Shown here piece by piece: positions 19,287 through 27,653 of a stretch of 64,000 nt of DNA (position 1 is the first letter of the stretch; the number at the start of each line of letters is the position of its first letter). A program made the position numbers and the translations under genes. The notes beneath the pieces were generated by a model. The model worked only from the letters and a program-made list of their open reading frames with translations. It did no database searches and was not told where the DNA came from. This DNA is from Daejeonella rubra (GTDB lineage Bacteria > Bacteroidota > Bacteroidia > Sphingobacteriales > Sphingobacteriaceae), in NCBI RefSeq assembly GCF_900103545.1, contig NZ_FNHH01000014.1, positions 38,750-102,749 of the forward strand, written 5' to 3'.

Positions 19287-19313
19287 AACCGGTGCGTTCG
19301 TAGCGCTCCGGTT
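19287..19313. other. Hairpin in the fecR-susC junction (block A)
   Basis: AACCGG-T-GCG pairs with CGC-T-CCGGTT around a 7-nt loop, with one T/T mismatch. It is followed by a T run on the plus strand, which is the antisense direction here. A similar hairpin stands between fecR and susC in block D (43061-43086), so it may be an attenuator or processing site in the leader of susC. Confidence 0.45.
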
Positions 19314-19341
19314 TTTTCAATTACCCCTTTTTAAGTATGGA

Positions 19342-20493
19342 TCAGGGCATAACTATTATCCTCCTTTCTCTCCCAAGAGAATCTCCGGGGATAATTTTAA
19401 AATGTATTGAACCAGTTGATTCCAGGACTTCAAGTACATCAGATACATTTCTGGAACGGGATATTTTTCCACCAAAAACTTTCTCGGGAATATTGCCTTG
19501 ATACTCAACTTCCAAATTGTACCATCTGGATATCTGACGCATTATGCTTTGAATTTCTTCATTTTTGAACATGAAAAAACCATCTTTCCAAGCTGTTGCT
19601 TCATTTACATCAACAGAAACCACATCTATATTCCCATTCATTACTCTTGTCTGTTGTCCCGGTGAGATGATTTTACTTTTGTTCTCTTTTATAACTCTAA
19701 CAGAACCTTCAAGTAAGGTAGTATTCGTACTGGTTTCATCGGGATAGGCCATTATATTAAAATGAGTGCCTAAAACTTCTACTGTTTGACTTGCGTTCGT
19801 GACCCTAAAGGGCATTCTGTTATTGTGGGCAACCTCAAAATAGGCTTCTCCGCTTATTTCTACCCTTCTTTCATTACCAGAAAATCTAACCGGGTAACGT
19901 AATGATGAAGCAGAATTTAACCAGACTTTACTTCCATCCGGCAGGTTTACCTGATATTGTCCGCCAGGAGGTGTTTCAATAATATTGTATGAAAGCGATT
20001 GAGAAGAGTTATCTGAGTTGGAAATAGTATATACCAATTGACCATCAGCAGTTTTATGGATCTTTATTCCGGATTGCTCTGCAAGCTGACCATTTTTAGC
20101 ATCAGTTAAACTGATCTTACGTCCATCAGCTAATGTTAAGGTAGCTATATTTCCGCCAGGGGATATGTCATTTTTGACCTCGGAAATTGCGTGTGTCGTA
20201 TTAGATTTTTTAATATTATTCAGGTAAAACAATGTGCCGACTGAGATAATAATAATTATAGCTGCTGCAGATATGATTCGAGGCCAAAGAATAACTTCAC
20301 TTGATTTTCCGGTCAGACTAGTCATTTTCTGCCGTAATTCATTTTGTGCTTTTCTCAAATCTGCATCTGTAAGCTCAGATACCTCGTCTTCGTGCAGGTG
20401 ATGAAACCATTTTTGAAGCAGGAGTATTTCCTCCGGTGTACAGCTTCCCGTCTTATATTTTTCAAGCAATTCCTTTGCTTTATTCATGAGCAT
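19342..20493 (-). CDS. FecR-family anti-sigma factor
   Basis: The 383-residue protein has a cytoplasmic N-terminal segment with TPEEILLLQKWFHHL and one transmembrane helix (IISAAAIIIIISVGTLFYL, about residues 70-90). A periplasmic FecR domain follows, with PPGGQYQVNLPDGSKVWLNS and GEAYFEVAHNNRMPFRV. It ends with a DUF4974/STN-like module (NEEIQSIMRQISRWYNLEV). It holds the ECF sigma factor encoded at 20613-21197 and releases it when the STN domain of SusC reports substrate. Two in-frame ATGs lie 6 bp apart (20493 and 20487); either could be used. The order sigma-FecR-SusC-SusD is the standard Bacteroidota cell-surface signalling arrangement. Confidence 0.94.
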   Translation of the reverse strand: MLMNKAKELLEKYKTGSCTPEEILLLQKWFHHLHEDEVSELTDADLRKAQNELRQKMTSLTGKSSEVILWPRIISAAAIIIIISVGTLFYLNNIKKSNTTHAISEVKNDISPGGNIATLTLADGRKISLTDAKNGQLAEQSGIKIHKTADGQLVYTISNSDNSSQSLSYNIIETPPGGQYQVNLPDGSKVWLNSASSLRYPVRFSGNERRVEISGEAYFEVAHNNRMPFRVTNASQTVEVLGTHFNIMAYPDETSTNTTLLEGSVRVIKENKSKIISPGQQTRVMNGNIDVVSVDVNEATAWKDGFFMFKNEEIQSIMRQISRWYNLEVEYQGNIPEKVFGGKISRSRNVSDVLEVLESTGSIHFKIIPGDSLGRERRIIVMP

Positions 20494-20612
20494 TAAAAGA
20501 TTTTATTTCTTTATACTCCTAAGACGGCAAAGTCAGTATGTGGTAGGTACAGGGAATGAAAATAAATATTAAAAGTTGTTCATGTATTATCTATAAAAGA
20601 TATAGAACAATC

Positions 20613-21197
20613 TTAAAATTTAGTTGAAACTAACATGATCAGGTAAATTATTAGCCCTAAACGTACACGAAGAATACGTAATGCTTTCTTAATTTGAGTT
20701 GATACGGTTTGTTCGGATATGTCCATAATACCGGCAATTTCTTTATGGCTAAGCCTGTTTTTTCTGCTTAGCAGAAATACTTCCCTCATTCTGGGGGGAA
20801 GTGCCTTTATTTCTTTTTCGATTAAGTTTTTTAAATCATTCTCACGAATCAGAAAGTCTGTATGGATTCCGGCATCTTCTATAAAATTCTGCAATGAAGC
20901 GAAATACCTGGCTTCAACTTTTTTATGGGAAAAAAGATCCAGGGCTTTGTTTCGGACAGATGTAAAAAGATATGATGTTAGAGAAATTTGCAATGAAAAA
21001 TCGAATCGCTTTTTCCAGAGAGTTGTTAAAACCTCCTGGATAATATCTTGTGCTTCTTGTTTGTTATGCAGTTTTTTATGTGCATATATGAATAACAGGC
21101 TATGGTAACGCTCGTAAATTTCGGTAAATGCTTTTTCATCTCCTTCATTCAAAAGAGTTGTCAGTTCCCGATCAGATAGTGTTTTATAATAAGACAT
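20613..21197 (-). CDS. ECF RNA polymerase sigma-70 factor (Bacteroidota FecI-like)
   Basis: The 194-residue protein has sigma region 2 (FTEIYERYHSLLFIYAHKKL and QDIIQEVLTTLWKKR) and region 4 with the helix-turn-helix LSHKEIAGIMDISEQTVSTQ. The length and hydrophobic C-terminal tail are usual for Bacteroidota family-1 ECF sigma factors. It should transcribe the susCD genes at 14241-19199 once released by the FecR protein encoded 120 bp downstream. The gene starts the minus-strand block A. No obvious promoter match was found in the 250 bp before it. Confidence 0.94.
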   Translation of the reverse strand: MSYYKTLSDRELTTLLNEGDEKAFTEIYERYHSLLFIYAHKKLHNKQEAQDIIQEVLTTLWKKRFDFSLQISLTSYLFTSVRNKALDLFSHKKVEARYFASLQNFIEDAGIHTDFLIRENDLKNLIEKEIKALPPRMREVFLLSRKNRLSHKEIAGIMDISEQTVSTQIKKALRILRVRLGLIIYLIMLVSTKF

Positions 21198-21376
21198 TAT
21201 TACTATAGGTAAACGAATATAGCAAAAGTCTAATATAATAATAAAGTAAAAATATAACCCGTACGATTTTAGTTAAATGAAACAATTTTGTACGGACAAG
21301 AAACATCCACGCTCTTTAAAATTCTAATTATTCCTATGGAGTTTTGTAAAAATTTCATAGAAATTTTGCAAAAAAA

Positions 21377-21406
21377 CAGGTTCCTGATTTAGGAACCTGT
21401 TTTTTT
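21377..21406 (-). terminator. Rho-independent, probably bidirectional, terminator after the phosphatase gene
   Basis: A perfect 9-bp stem, CAGGTTCCT with AGGAACCTG and a 5-nt loop, is bordered by an A run on one side and a T run on the other. This fits intrinsic termination on both strands. It lies about 45 bp beyond the stop of the minus-strand phosphatase gene. Confidence 0.85.
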
Positions 21407-21450
21407 AAAATTGCCTTACGGCATAAGTCTGCCGATAAATTGATAATCTG

Positions 21451-23118
21451 TTATTTTAATGCCTCATTAACGGCCTTGCCAATATTTCCATTAGGCTCCT
21501 GAATACGAAGAAGTCCGGAAATTGTAGGTGCGATATCAGTCATGTTATAAGAGTTATTTGTTTTTCCCTGTTTGATGCCCCAGCCCATGAATACCATTGG
21601 AATGTGTGTATCTGCCGGATTCATAGTGCCATGTGTTGCACCGGTAGACCTTTGTGAAGAACCTGAATACCATGCCGGTTCTAAAATGATCTGAATCACA
21701 CCGCTACGCTCAGGATGGTAGCCATTAATTATTTTTTCTTTGTAGACTGCAGGAATAGTTGCATTCTGGGCATTGGCAATATCCACCACGAAGGCAACTC
21801 CCTGTTGTTTCTTCAGAAATTCAATAGTGCTATTCTTAATTGCACTTTCGCTTAATTTGTTTGTCGCAATGGCTGCATTGTTTAAACTTACTGCATAATT
21901 ACTGAAGCTTTTTGCAATGTCTTTTACCTTGAATTCAGTCTCTAATTCAGCATTTAGTTGTTTTAACACATTTGAACTTTCAAAAACTCCTGTAGCTATC
22001 TTGTTATCAGCCAGGAATCCTGAGTTATGTTGTACTGCATGATCTGCAGAAAGAAATACAGTGTAATTTCCTTTACCAACCTTGGTATCAAGGTGACTGA
22101 ATAATTTTGCCAGATCGCGGTCAAGCCTTAAATAGGTGTCTTCTACTTCAATTGAGTTTGGTCCGAACTGATGTCCGATATAATCCGGTGAGGAAACGCT
22201 GATCGCCAGAAAATCTGTGATAGCATCGGCACCAAGTCCTTCATTATCAACAGCCGCTCTTGCAAGATCTAATGTTAGTGAACTGCCGTGTGGTGTGCTG
22301 GTTATTATTCCCATTCCGCGGCTAAGCATCTCTGAGGTTTTTACGGGTAAAGTTGAGCTTGACATGCCTGCAAACTTACCTTCATATGGAACATCGTCCT
22401 TGGTGCTTTGCAGATAGGTATTTATTGGAAACAAGGTATTCCAGTCCTGCTTTAAATATTTTTCGGGATATTTTTGATCGTTAAAATTGCTTACCCAGGT
22501 TGGGAGTGTCTTCATATAATATGTACTTGTTATCCAGTTGCCTGAACTTCCATCATACCAATATGCAGCATTTGCTGTATGTCCTCCGGGTAATATAGCA
22601 CCTCTGTCTTTGGAAGCAATGGATATCACTTTCGACCTGAAATTTGTAGCCAGCCTTAGTTCATCTGTCATAGATGTAACCAGCATATTTTTTGGCGACA
22701 TTTTCCCTGCCGATTCAGAGTCGCTGCCAACTGTCGATACAGTGGAGTCGGCTGCACAGTACATTGTTTTTCCGGTAGCTTGAATTATCCAGTCATTACC
22801 TGTAATACCATGAATTGCAGGAACTGAACCCGTATATACTGTGGTATGTCCTATTCCGGTAACACTAGGAATATAGTTTATGTAAGCATTTTCGCAGGAA
22901 AATCCTTCGTTAAGCATTCTTTTAAACCCACCGTTGCCGTAACGCTCATAAAAGCGATACAAATAATCCCAGCGCATCTGATCAACCATAATTCCTACAA
23001 CTAATTTTGGACGAGGAACATCTGAACTTTTTGCCGGGCTTGTTGATTTTGCCTGCTGAGCATTTAAAGAAATTCCGGAAAAGAATAATAAGGTGATAAA
23101 CAGGATTTTAATTTTCAT
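21451..23118 (-). CDS. pafA: PafA-like secreted alkaline phosphatase
   Basis: The 555-residue protein has a signal peptide (FFSGISLNAQ). It belongs to the single-domain Thr-nucleophile branch of the alkaline phosphatase superfamily: GIMVDQMRWDYLYRFYERYG, then YIPSVTGIGHTTVYTGSVPA, where the Thr after Val is the expected nucleophile. VFLSADHAVQHNSGF carries metal-binding Asp-His, and GATHGTMNPADTHIPMVFMG carries the last metal His. It should release phosphate from monoesters in the periplasm. It is monocistronic, with its own terminator, and separated by 190 bp from the bactofilin gene upstream. Length equals that of characterised PafA enzymes. Confidence 0.9.
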   Translation of the reverse strand: MKIKILFITLLFFSGISLNAQQAKSTSPAKSSDVPRPKLVVGIMVDQMRWDYLYRFYERYGNGGFKRMLNEGFSCENAYINYIPSVTGIGHTTVYTGSVPAIHGITGNDWIIQATGKTMYCAADSTVSTVGSDSESAGKMSPKNMLVTSMTDELRLATNFRSKVISIASKDRGAILPGGHTANAAYWYDGSSGNWITSTYYMKTLPTWVSNFNDQKYPEKYLKQDWNTLFPINTYLQSTKDDVPYEGKFAGMSSSTLPVKTSEMLSRGMGIITSTPHGSSLTLDLARAAVDNEGLGADAITDFLAISVSSPDYIGHQFGPNSIEVEDTYLRLDRDLAKLFSHLDTKVGKGNYTVFLSADHAVQHNSGFLADNKIATGVFESSNVLKQLNAELETEFKVKDIAKSFSNYAVSLNNAAIATNKLSESAIKNSTIEFLKKQQGVAFVVDIANAQNATIPAVYKEKIINGYHPERSGVIQIILEPAWYSGSSQRSTGATHGTMNPADTHIPMVFMGWGIKQGKTNNSYNMTDIAPTISGLLRIQEPNGNIGKAVNEALK

Positions 23119-23310
23119 TTGATTGCAATTATAAGATTGTTTCTATAAAAGTTGGACTTAGAAATTGATTGTTAATGGCTTCAACCGTATGGATGAAACT
23201 TTGGCAAATATCATATTAAAAAACAAGGTAATTTGTAAAGAAAACAATACTTAATTGTTAATATTTTAATTGCTTATTCAGTAAAATAGGGCTGATTGTG
23301 TTTATTGCAA

Positions 23311-23673
23311 TTAAACAGATGCAATTTCTTGATTTGAGTAGTTATTTTTCATGATCACATTACCGATATATATTGCTCCTTTTTCAACCTGTAAACTATT
23401 AGTATGTAATTCCCCCAGGATTTTGCCAGAGCTTTTTATATCGATTGATTCTGCTTTCACTGTGCCATTCACTGTTCCATAGATTACGATCTCTCGGGTA
23501 TGCACATTGCCTTCAATAAGGCCATTTTCTCCTACTATAAGTCCCTCGACAATAAAAACATCTCCTTTGATATTACCATCTATCCTTACAAAAACATCAG
23601 ATTCTATTCTTCCCTGAACATTGCATCCTTTACTGATCAAAGTTGGTGTTGATGTGGATTTTTGAATTGCCAT
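23311..23673 (-). CDS. Bactofilin (polymer-forming cytoskeletal protein), short form
   Basis: The 120-residue protein is almost entirely a bactofilin beta-helix: LISKGCNVQGRIESDVFVRI, GNIKGDVFIVEGLIVGENG, and further six-residue rungs ending in KGAIYIGNVIM. Short tails flank the core, as in most bactofilins. It would polymerise without nucleotide and act as a membrane-associated scaffold. Its gene starts 4 bp after the stop of the LytM peptidase gene, so the two are co-transcribed. This matches the recurring bactofilin-M23 pairing that shapes the cell wall in several phyla. Confidence 0.94.
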   Translation of the reverse strand: MAIQKSTSTPTLISKGCNVQGRIESDVFVRIDGNIKGDVFIVEGLIVGENGLIEGNVHTREIVIYGTVNGTVKAESIDIKSSGKILGELHTNSLQVEKGAIYIGNVIMKNNYSNQEIASV

Positions 23674-23677
23674 CAGC

Positions 23678-24526
23678 TTAGTTTAAATTCAGGAAGTTGC
23701 GGGGATTGACCGGCTTTCCATTTTTACGTACTTCATAATGGAGATGATTTCCTGTGGAGTGCCCGGTTGAACCAACCTGCCCAATAACCTGACCAGTGTT
23801 CACCATTTGTCCTTCCTTAACATTGATCTTTGATAAATGTCCGTATAAAGTTTCAAGATTATTTTTGTGACGGATTCGAATGCATTTTCCATAGCCCTGA
23901 AACCAGCCGGCAAGGATTACTTTTCCATCGGCAGTACTTTTTACTGCATCTCCTCTTCTGCCTTTGAAATCAAGACCAGAGTGGAACTCAACCCTTCCTC
24001 TTCTAACCGGATCACTGCGATAGCCAAAGGTTGAATTAATAATATAATTACCAGGGTAGCCTATTGGAGTAAAAGCTACCCCCATAAGTATCTCTTTTAG
24101 TCGGTCGTCATATAAAGCATAGGTCTCTTCTAAACTGAGCTCATCAACAGCCTGGTCATTTCCACCTATATTGCTAACTGCAAATCCTTTTATACCTCTT
24201 TTTTTGAGGTATTCATTGATCTTTTTAAGTTTATTTTCAATGTTCTGAATGTAGTTTCGTGCTTGCACGGTGTCGGTAGGTGCAGGAATCTGACCTTTTA
24301 AGCGTGCGATCTCTCTGCTATAGGCGAGCTTTTCTTTTTTGTTCTTACTTATCTCCAACGAAAGAAAAACGATTGTGCCTGCAAGTAATAATATGGTAAT
24401 TCCAATTGAAAATGCATAGTGTCTTAATCTGTTGATATGTTTTGTTTTAACACGCAAAGATTTGGTTTCTCCTTTATTAGAACCAACAATTAAAACTGTA
24501 CTGAAATCTGATTTTGAAAATATCAT
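23678..24526 (-). CDS. M23/LytM-family peptidase, membrane-anchored
   Basis: The 282-residue protein has a cytoplasmic N-terminus of about 35 residues and one transmembrane helix (SIGITILLLAGTIVFLSLEI). A coiled coil spans about 60-100, and the C-terminal LytM domain covers about 165-280. The zinc ligands are present (HSGLDFKG with His and Asp, and NHLHYEVR), so an active endopeptidase on peptidoglycan cross-links is expected. The topology puts the catalytic domain in the periplasm. It is the first gene of a two-gene operon with the bactofilin at 23311 and diverges from the actin-like gene at 24806 across 279 bp. Confidence 0.93.
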   Translation of the reverse strand: MIFSKSDFSTVLIVGSNKGETKSLRVKTKHINRLRHYAFSIGITILLLAGTIVFLSLEISKNKKEKLAYSREIARLKGQIPAPTDTVQARNYIQNIENKLKKINEYLKKRGIKGFAVSNIGGNDQAVDELSLEETYALYDDRLKEILMGVAFTPIGYPGNYIINSTFGYRSDPVRRGRVEFHSGLDFKGRRGDAVKSTADGKVILAGWFQGYGKCIRIRHKNNLETLYGHLSKINVKEGQMVNTGQVIGQVGSTGHSTGNHLHYEVRKNGKPVNPRNFLNLN

Positions 24527-24682
24527 TGATGTTAATATTTTAAAATTATTCTTTCGGGAAGAGTCTTTGAATTAGAAGGCTATGTTACATTTTTTTATTG
24601 TTTTTTTAAAACATTTTATCATTTTAATTGTATGTTTAACTTAAATCGATGATAATAGCCTTTTTTAGAATGAATTTATTAT

Positions 24683-24713
24683 TTTGCCAATTCTCTTGGC
24701 AGGTATAAATTTT
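24683..24713 (+). promoter_or_regulatory. Candidate Bacteroidota promoter with palindromic spacer, before the actin-like gene
   Basis: TTTG (24683-24686) is followed after exactly 19 bp by TAAATTTT (24706-24713), close to the Bacteroidota -33/-7 consensus TTTG and TAnnTTTG. The spacer contains the dyad GCCAA-TTCTC-TTGGC (24686-24700), a possible operator. The site lies about 95 bp before the start codon of the actin-like gene. No equivalent was found for the divergent peptidase operon. Confidence 0.45.
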
Positions 24714-24805
24714 AATATCCGGTTAATAAATTATTTTTAATTCTGCCTTGAATACAAAAAATAGAAATTTAATTAACGAATATATAAACTCTAATAAAAA
24801 ATAGA

Positions 24806-25822
24806 ATGTTTGCAATCCAGTCGTTTTCCAGCTTAATTGAAAATAGTAACGCTAACTTAAGCAACACCTCGAAAGACCTTTTAAATGGTTTGAAGATTTT
24901 CCATGAAAGCCAGTGGTATATCTGTGGGAATTTAGCTTTAAACGAAGGCCAGCTGCCTCATAAATTCATAAATTCATCACCCTCTGATCTGGATTATCAA
25001 TTGCTTGTAAAAGCAGCCTTGTTGTTGGTTGCTGATTCTGTTGAGCAGCCTCTGACTGTTACCACAGGATTCCCTTATTCAACCTATAGAATTTACAAGG
25101 ATATGGCAACAGATTTTCTGAAGAAGACCCATATCATTGAGTACGATGCATCCACTTTTAGCGGGAGCAGTAAGAAATCTGTAATATTAGATGTACAGAA
25201 TGTTGAGGTAATTCCTGAAATCGTAGGATGTACTATTGCACTTAGAAAAGGTGAGCAGCAGGCAGAAGGAAATTTCTTCGTTCTGAGCTGTGGATTTGGA
25301 ACTTTTGAATCTGTACTTAGTATGGAATCAGGTATTGTTGAGCAAACAATGGTTAGTACTCATGGTATTAAATATGCTGTGAATATGATGATGAGTGAGC
25401 TTGAAAAGAGCCATTATCTTAGTTTTAGAAATGCACATTTGATGGATGAAGCATTCCAGAAGGGACATATAATACTTAACCGTAAGAATGTTGATCTTAG
25501 AGATATCAGAAGAAATGTGCTTAGATCTTATTACAATGAAGTGCTTTCTCCAAACCTTAGAAATGTGATCACCGATGCAAATCTGATGAAAACCAATAAG
25601 GTTTATTTATGTGGGGGAGGTATGTATTACCAGGATCTGGTTGATTGCTTTAAGAATGAATTCGGTGAAATTGCACAACTGGAGTTTGTAACTGATCCAG
25701 CCAGCCTGGCAAGTAAAGGATATGCCTTAAATTCACTTCGGGTTTCAGGAGGTAAAAGACAATCTTCTGTTGGATTGGATATTGGTAATGCAGCAACTGT
25801 AGTTAGTACTTTAACAGAATGA
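24806..25822 (+). CDS. ParM/Ta0583-like actin-family ATPase, apparently circularly permuted
   Basis: The 338-residue protein shows actin-fold landmarks in ParM/Alp order. These are WYICGNLAL (36-45), TVTTGFPYSTY (84-94), IPEIVG with the catalytic-type Glu138, phosphate-2-like VLSCGFGTFES (159-169), the adenosine loop VYLCGGGM (266-273), and SKGYALN near the normal C-terminus (303-309). The phosphate-1 strand, normally the first element of any actin, is absent from the N-terminus. It appears instead as VGLDIGNAATVVSTL at 322-336. The protein begins directly at the following strand (FAIQSFSSLIE, matching the FPS block). An in-frame TAA at 24785 with no ATG between rules out a longer N-terminus. 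The usual phosphate-2 Asp is Ser161. The gene overlaps the next bactofilin gene by ATGA. A filament-forming or scaffold ATPase is inferred. Confidence 0.82.
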   Translation: MFAIQSFSSLIENSNANLSNTSKDLLNGLKIFHESQWYICGNLALNEGQLPHKFINSSPSDLDYQLLVKAALLLVADSVEQPLTVTTGFPYSTYRIYKDMATDFLKKTHIIEYDASTFSGSSKKSVILDVQNVEVIPEIVGCTIALRKGEQQAEGNFFVLSCGFGTFESVLSMESGIVEQTMVSTHGIKYAVNMMMSELEKSHYLSFRNAHLMDEAFQKGHIILNRKNVDLRDIRRNVLRSYYNEVLSPNLRNVITDANLMKTNKVYLCGGGMYYQDLVDCFKNEFGEIAQLEFVTDPASLASKGYALNSLRVSGGKRQSSVGLDIGNAATVVSTLTE

Positions 25823-26463
25823 TCAGTAAGGCAGTAGATTTTATTAGGAATATTTTCGATAAAAAGGGCCGCCAAAAAGAGACTGTAGCAGATTTTCATA
25901 CTACGATTATTAAGGTCGATGATAATTTTATTTCAGCAAGCTCCATCATGCTTGATGAAAAGCTATTTGGCAATATTTTCTCTTTAAAAGAAGTAAATAT
26001 CGCAGCCTCTTCAGAGATCTCAGGTAATATTATATCACGATCATGTATTATTAGCGGTAATGTGACCGGTGATATTCGTGCTACTGATTATGCGGAAATA
26101 AAAAGTACAGCAAATATTGCTGGCAATATTCTGGCCAGGGCCATTATGATCGAGCCCGGAGCTATAATAAATGGTTCGATCCGTATCGATGGTGCTATTG
26201 ATGAACGTGAACTGATAGAAAAGGTTGAAAGCAGGCTTAGGTATAATAAGCAAGTGGAGACCTTTACTGTCCCTTACCTTATTGCTGAACAAGCTGTTGT
26301 TGAGAAGGAAGCCGAAAATGAGTTGCTGCCAAAATCCGTTCCCCAGGCAGACAGGCCATCAGAGGCTAATAAAAGAACTATTATTCCAACTACTAAAGGT
26401 AAATTAAGTAAACCTGCAGATATGGAAGAGAATAGTAAGACTTCAACAAATAGTTGGTATTGA
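25819..26463 (+). CDS. Bactofilin with extended N- and C-terminal tails
   Basis: The 214-residue protein starts with an amphipathic, basic segment (MISKAVDFIRNIFDKKGRQK) that could bind the membrane. The bactofilin beta-helix follows at about 38-130, with LFGNIFSLKEVNIAASSEIS, GNVTGDIRATDYAEIKSTAN and AIMIEPGAIINGSIRIDG. A charged tail of about 80 residues, rich in Glu, Lys, Pro and Ser and probably disordered, completes it. The start overlaps the stop of the actin-like gene by four bases, which implies translational coupling and a stoichiometric partnership. It is a different type from the short bactofilin at 23311-23673. Confidence 0.9.
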   Translation: MISKAVDFIRNIFDKKGRQKETVADFHTTIIKVDDNFISASSIMLDEKLFGNIFSLKEVNIAASSEISGNIISRSCIISGNVTGDIRATDYAEIKSTANIAGNILARAIMIEPGAIINGSIRIDGAIDERELIEKVESRLRYNKQVETFTVPYLIAEQAVVEKEAENELLPKSVPQADRPSEANKRTIIPTTKGKLSKPADMEENSKTSTNSWY

Positions 26464-26590
26464 TCGGCACAAAGAGATGGATATTGAATTTGACAATCCT
26501 ATTATATCATCAGGGCTTCTGATAATTTCCTAAAGCTTAATTTTGAAGAATATCTCCGGATCTGATTTTCGGAGATGTTCTCCAAAGATC

Positions 26591-27616
26591 ATGCAAAATT
26601 TTAAAAACATACCCTTACAGCTTTCTGTCCTCGACCTTGTACCTGTTCTGTCCGGTAAAACCGCAGCAGATTCATTCAGGAATAGTCTCAATCTTGCTCA
26701 GAATGCAGAAAAATTCGGATTTAACAGGTACTGGATGGCCGAACATCATAATATGGATGGTATTGCCAGTTCAGCAACATCTGTTCTGATAGCTCATATT
26801 GCAGCAGGAACATCTTCTATTCGGGTAGGTTCGGGTGGCATCATGCTGCCAAATCATGCCCCATTAATTATTGCAGAACAATTCGGAACACTTGAATCCT
26901 TATATCCCGGAAGGATAGATCTGGGATTAGGCCGTGCACCAGGAACAGATCAATTAACAGCCATGGCACTTCGCCGGAATCTGGATGGTTCAGGAGAGGA
27001 TTTTGCAAAAAGTCTGATGGAATTAAGAACCTACCTGTCGGCGGATAACGCAGATTCAGCGGTAAGGGCAATCCCCGGAGAGGGGCTAGCTATTCCGATC
27101 TGGTTACTTGGATCAAGTACATACAGTGCGCAATTGGCAGGAATTCTGGGTTTGCCATTTGCATTCGCAAGCCATTTTGCCCCATCTTTATTATTTACTG
27201 CTTTACAGGTTTACCGGGATAGCTTCAGGCCTTCTGAATCACTGCAACAACCGTATGTAATGGCAGGAGTGAATGTTATTGCCGCGAATACTGATGATGA
27301 GGCTGAATATCTTGCAACTTCTCTTTATTCCACTTTCCTGAACGTAATTAAAGGTACCCGGAAAAAGCTTCAGCCTCCTGTGGAGGATATGAGCTTGATC
27401 TGGAATGAATCAGAGCGATATGCTGTTATGCAAATGTTGAATTATACGTTCATTGGTTCCGGGAAAAATGTTCAAAATAAACTTGTTGAATTTGCTGATG
27501 CTACTGGTGTAGATGAACTTATGGTAACTTCTCATATATTTGATCATGAAGCGAGAGTTCGTTCCTATGAAATGATCGCTGAACTTTGCCCGCAAAATGT
27601 TCCGGCAAACAGCTGA
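26591..27616 (+). CDS. LLM-class flavin-dependent oxidoreductase (luciferase-like monooxygenase)
   Basis: The ATG at 26591 gives the normal family N-terminus, IPLQLSVLDLVPVLSGKTA; the frame is open back to a TTG at 26543. The protein of about 341 residues contains RYWMAEHHNMDGIASSATSV, IRVGSGGIMLPNHAPLIIAE and GRIDLGLGRAPGTDQ, hallmarks of the LLM subgroup close to LuxA/YhbW. It binds FMN as a TIM barrel and should act as a reduced-flavin-dependent monooxygenase of unknown substrate. The following gene starts 37 bp later on the same strand. Confidence 0.9.
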   Translation: MQNFKNIPLQLSVLDLVPVLSGKTAADSFRNSLNLAQNAEKFGFNRYWMAEHHNMDGIASSATSVLIAHIAAGTSSIRVGSGGIMLPNHAPLIIAEQFGTLESLYPGRIDLGLGRAPGTDQLTAMALRRNLDGSGEDFAKSLMELRTYLSADNADSAVRAIPGEGLAIPIWLLGSSTYSAQLAGILGLPFAFASHFAPSLLFTALQVYRDSFRPSESLQQPYVMAGVNVIAANTDDEAEYLATSLYSTFLNVIKGTRKKLQPPVEDMSLIWNESERYAVMQMLNYTFIGSGKNVQNKLVEFADATGVDELMVTSHIFDHEARVRSYEMIAELCPQNVPANS

Positions 27617-27653
27617 TCCTGAAGGTTTTGCTGCACTCATTTAATAAATAACA

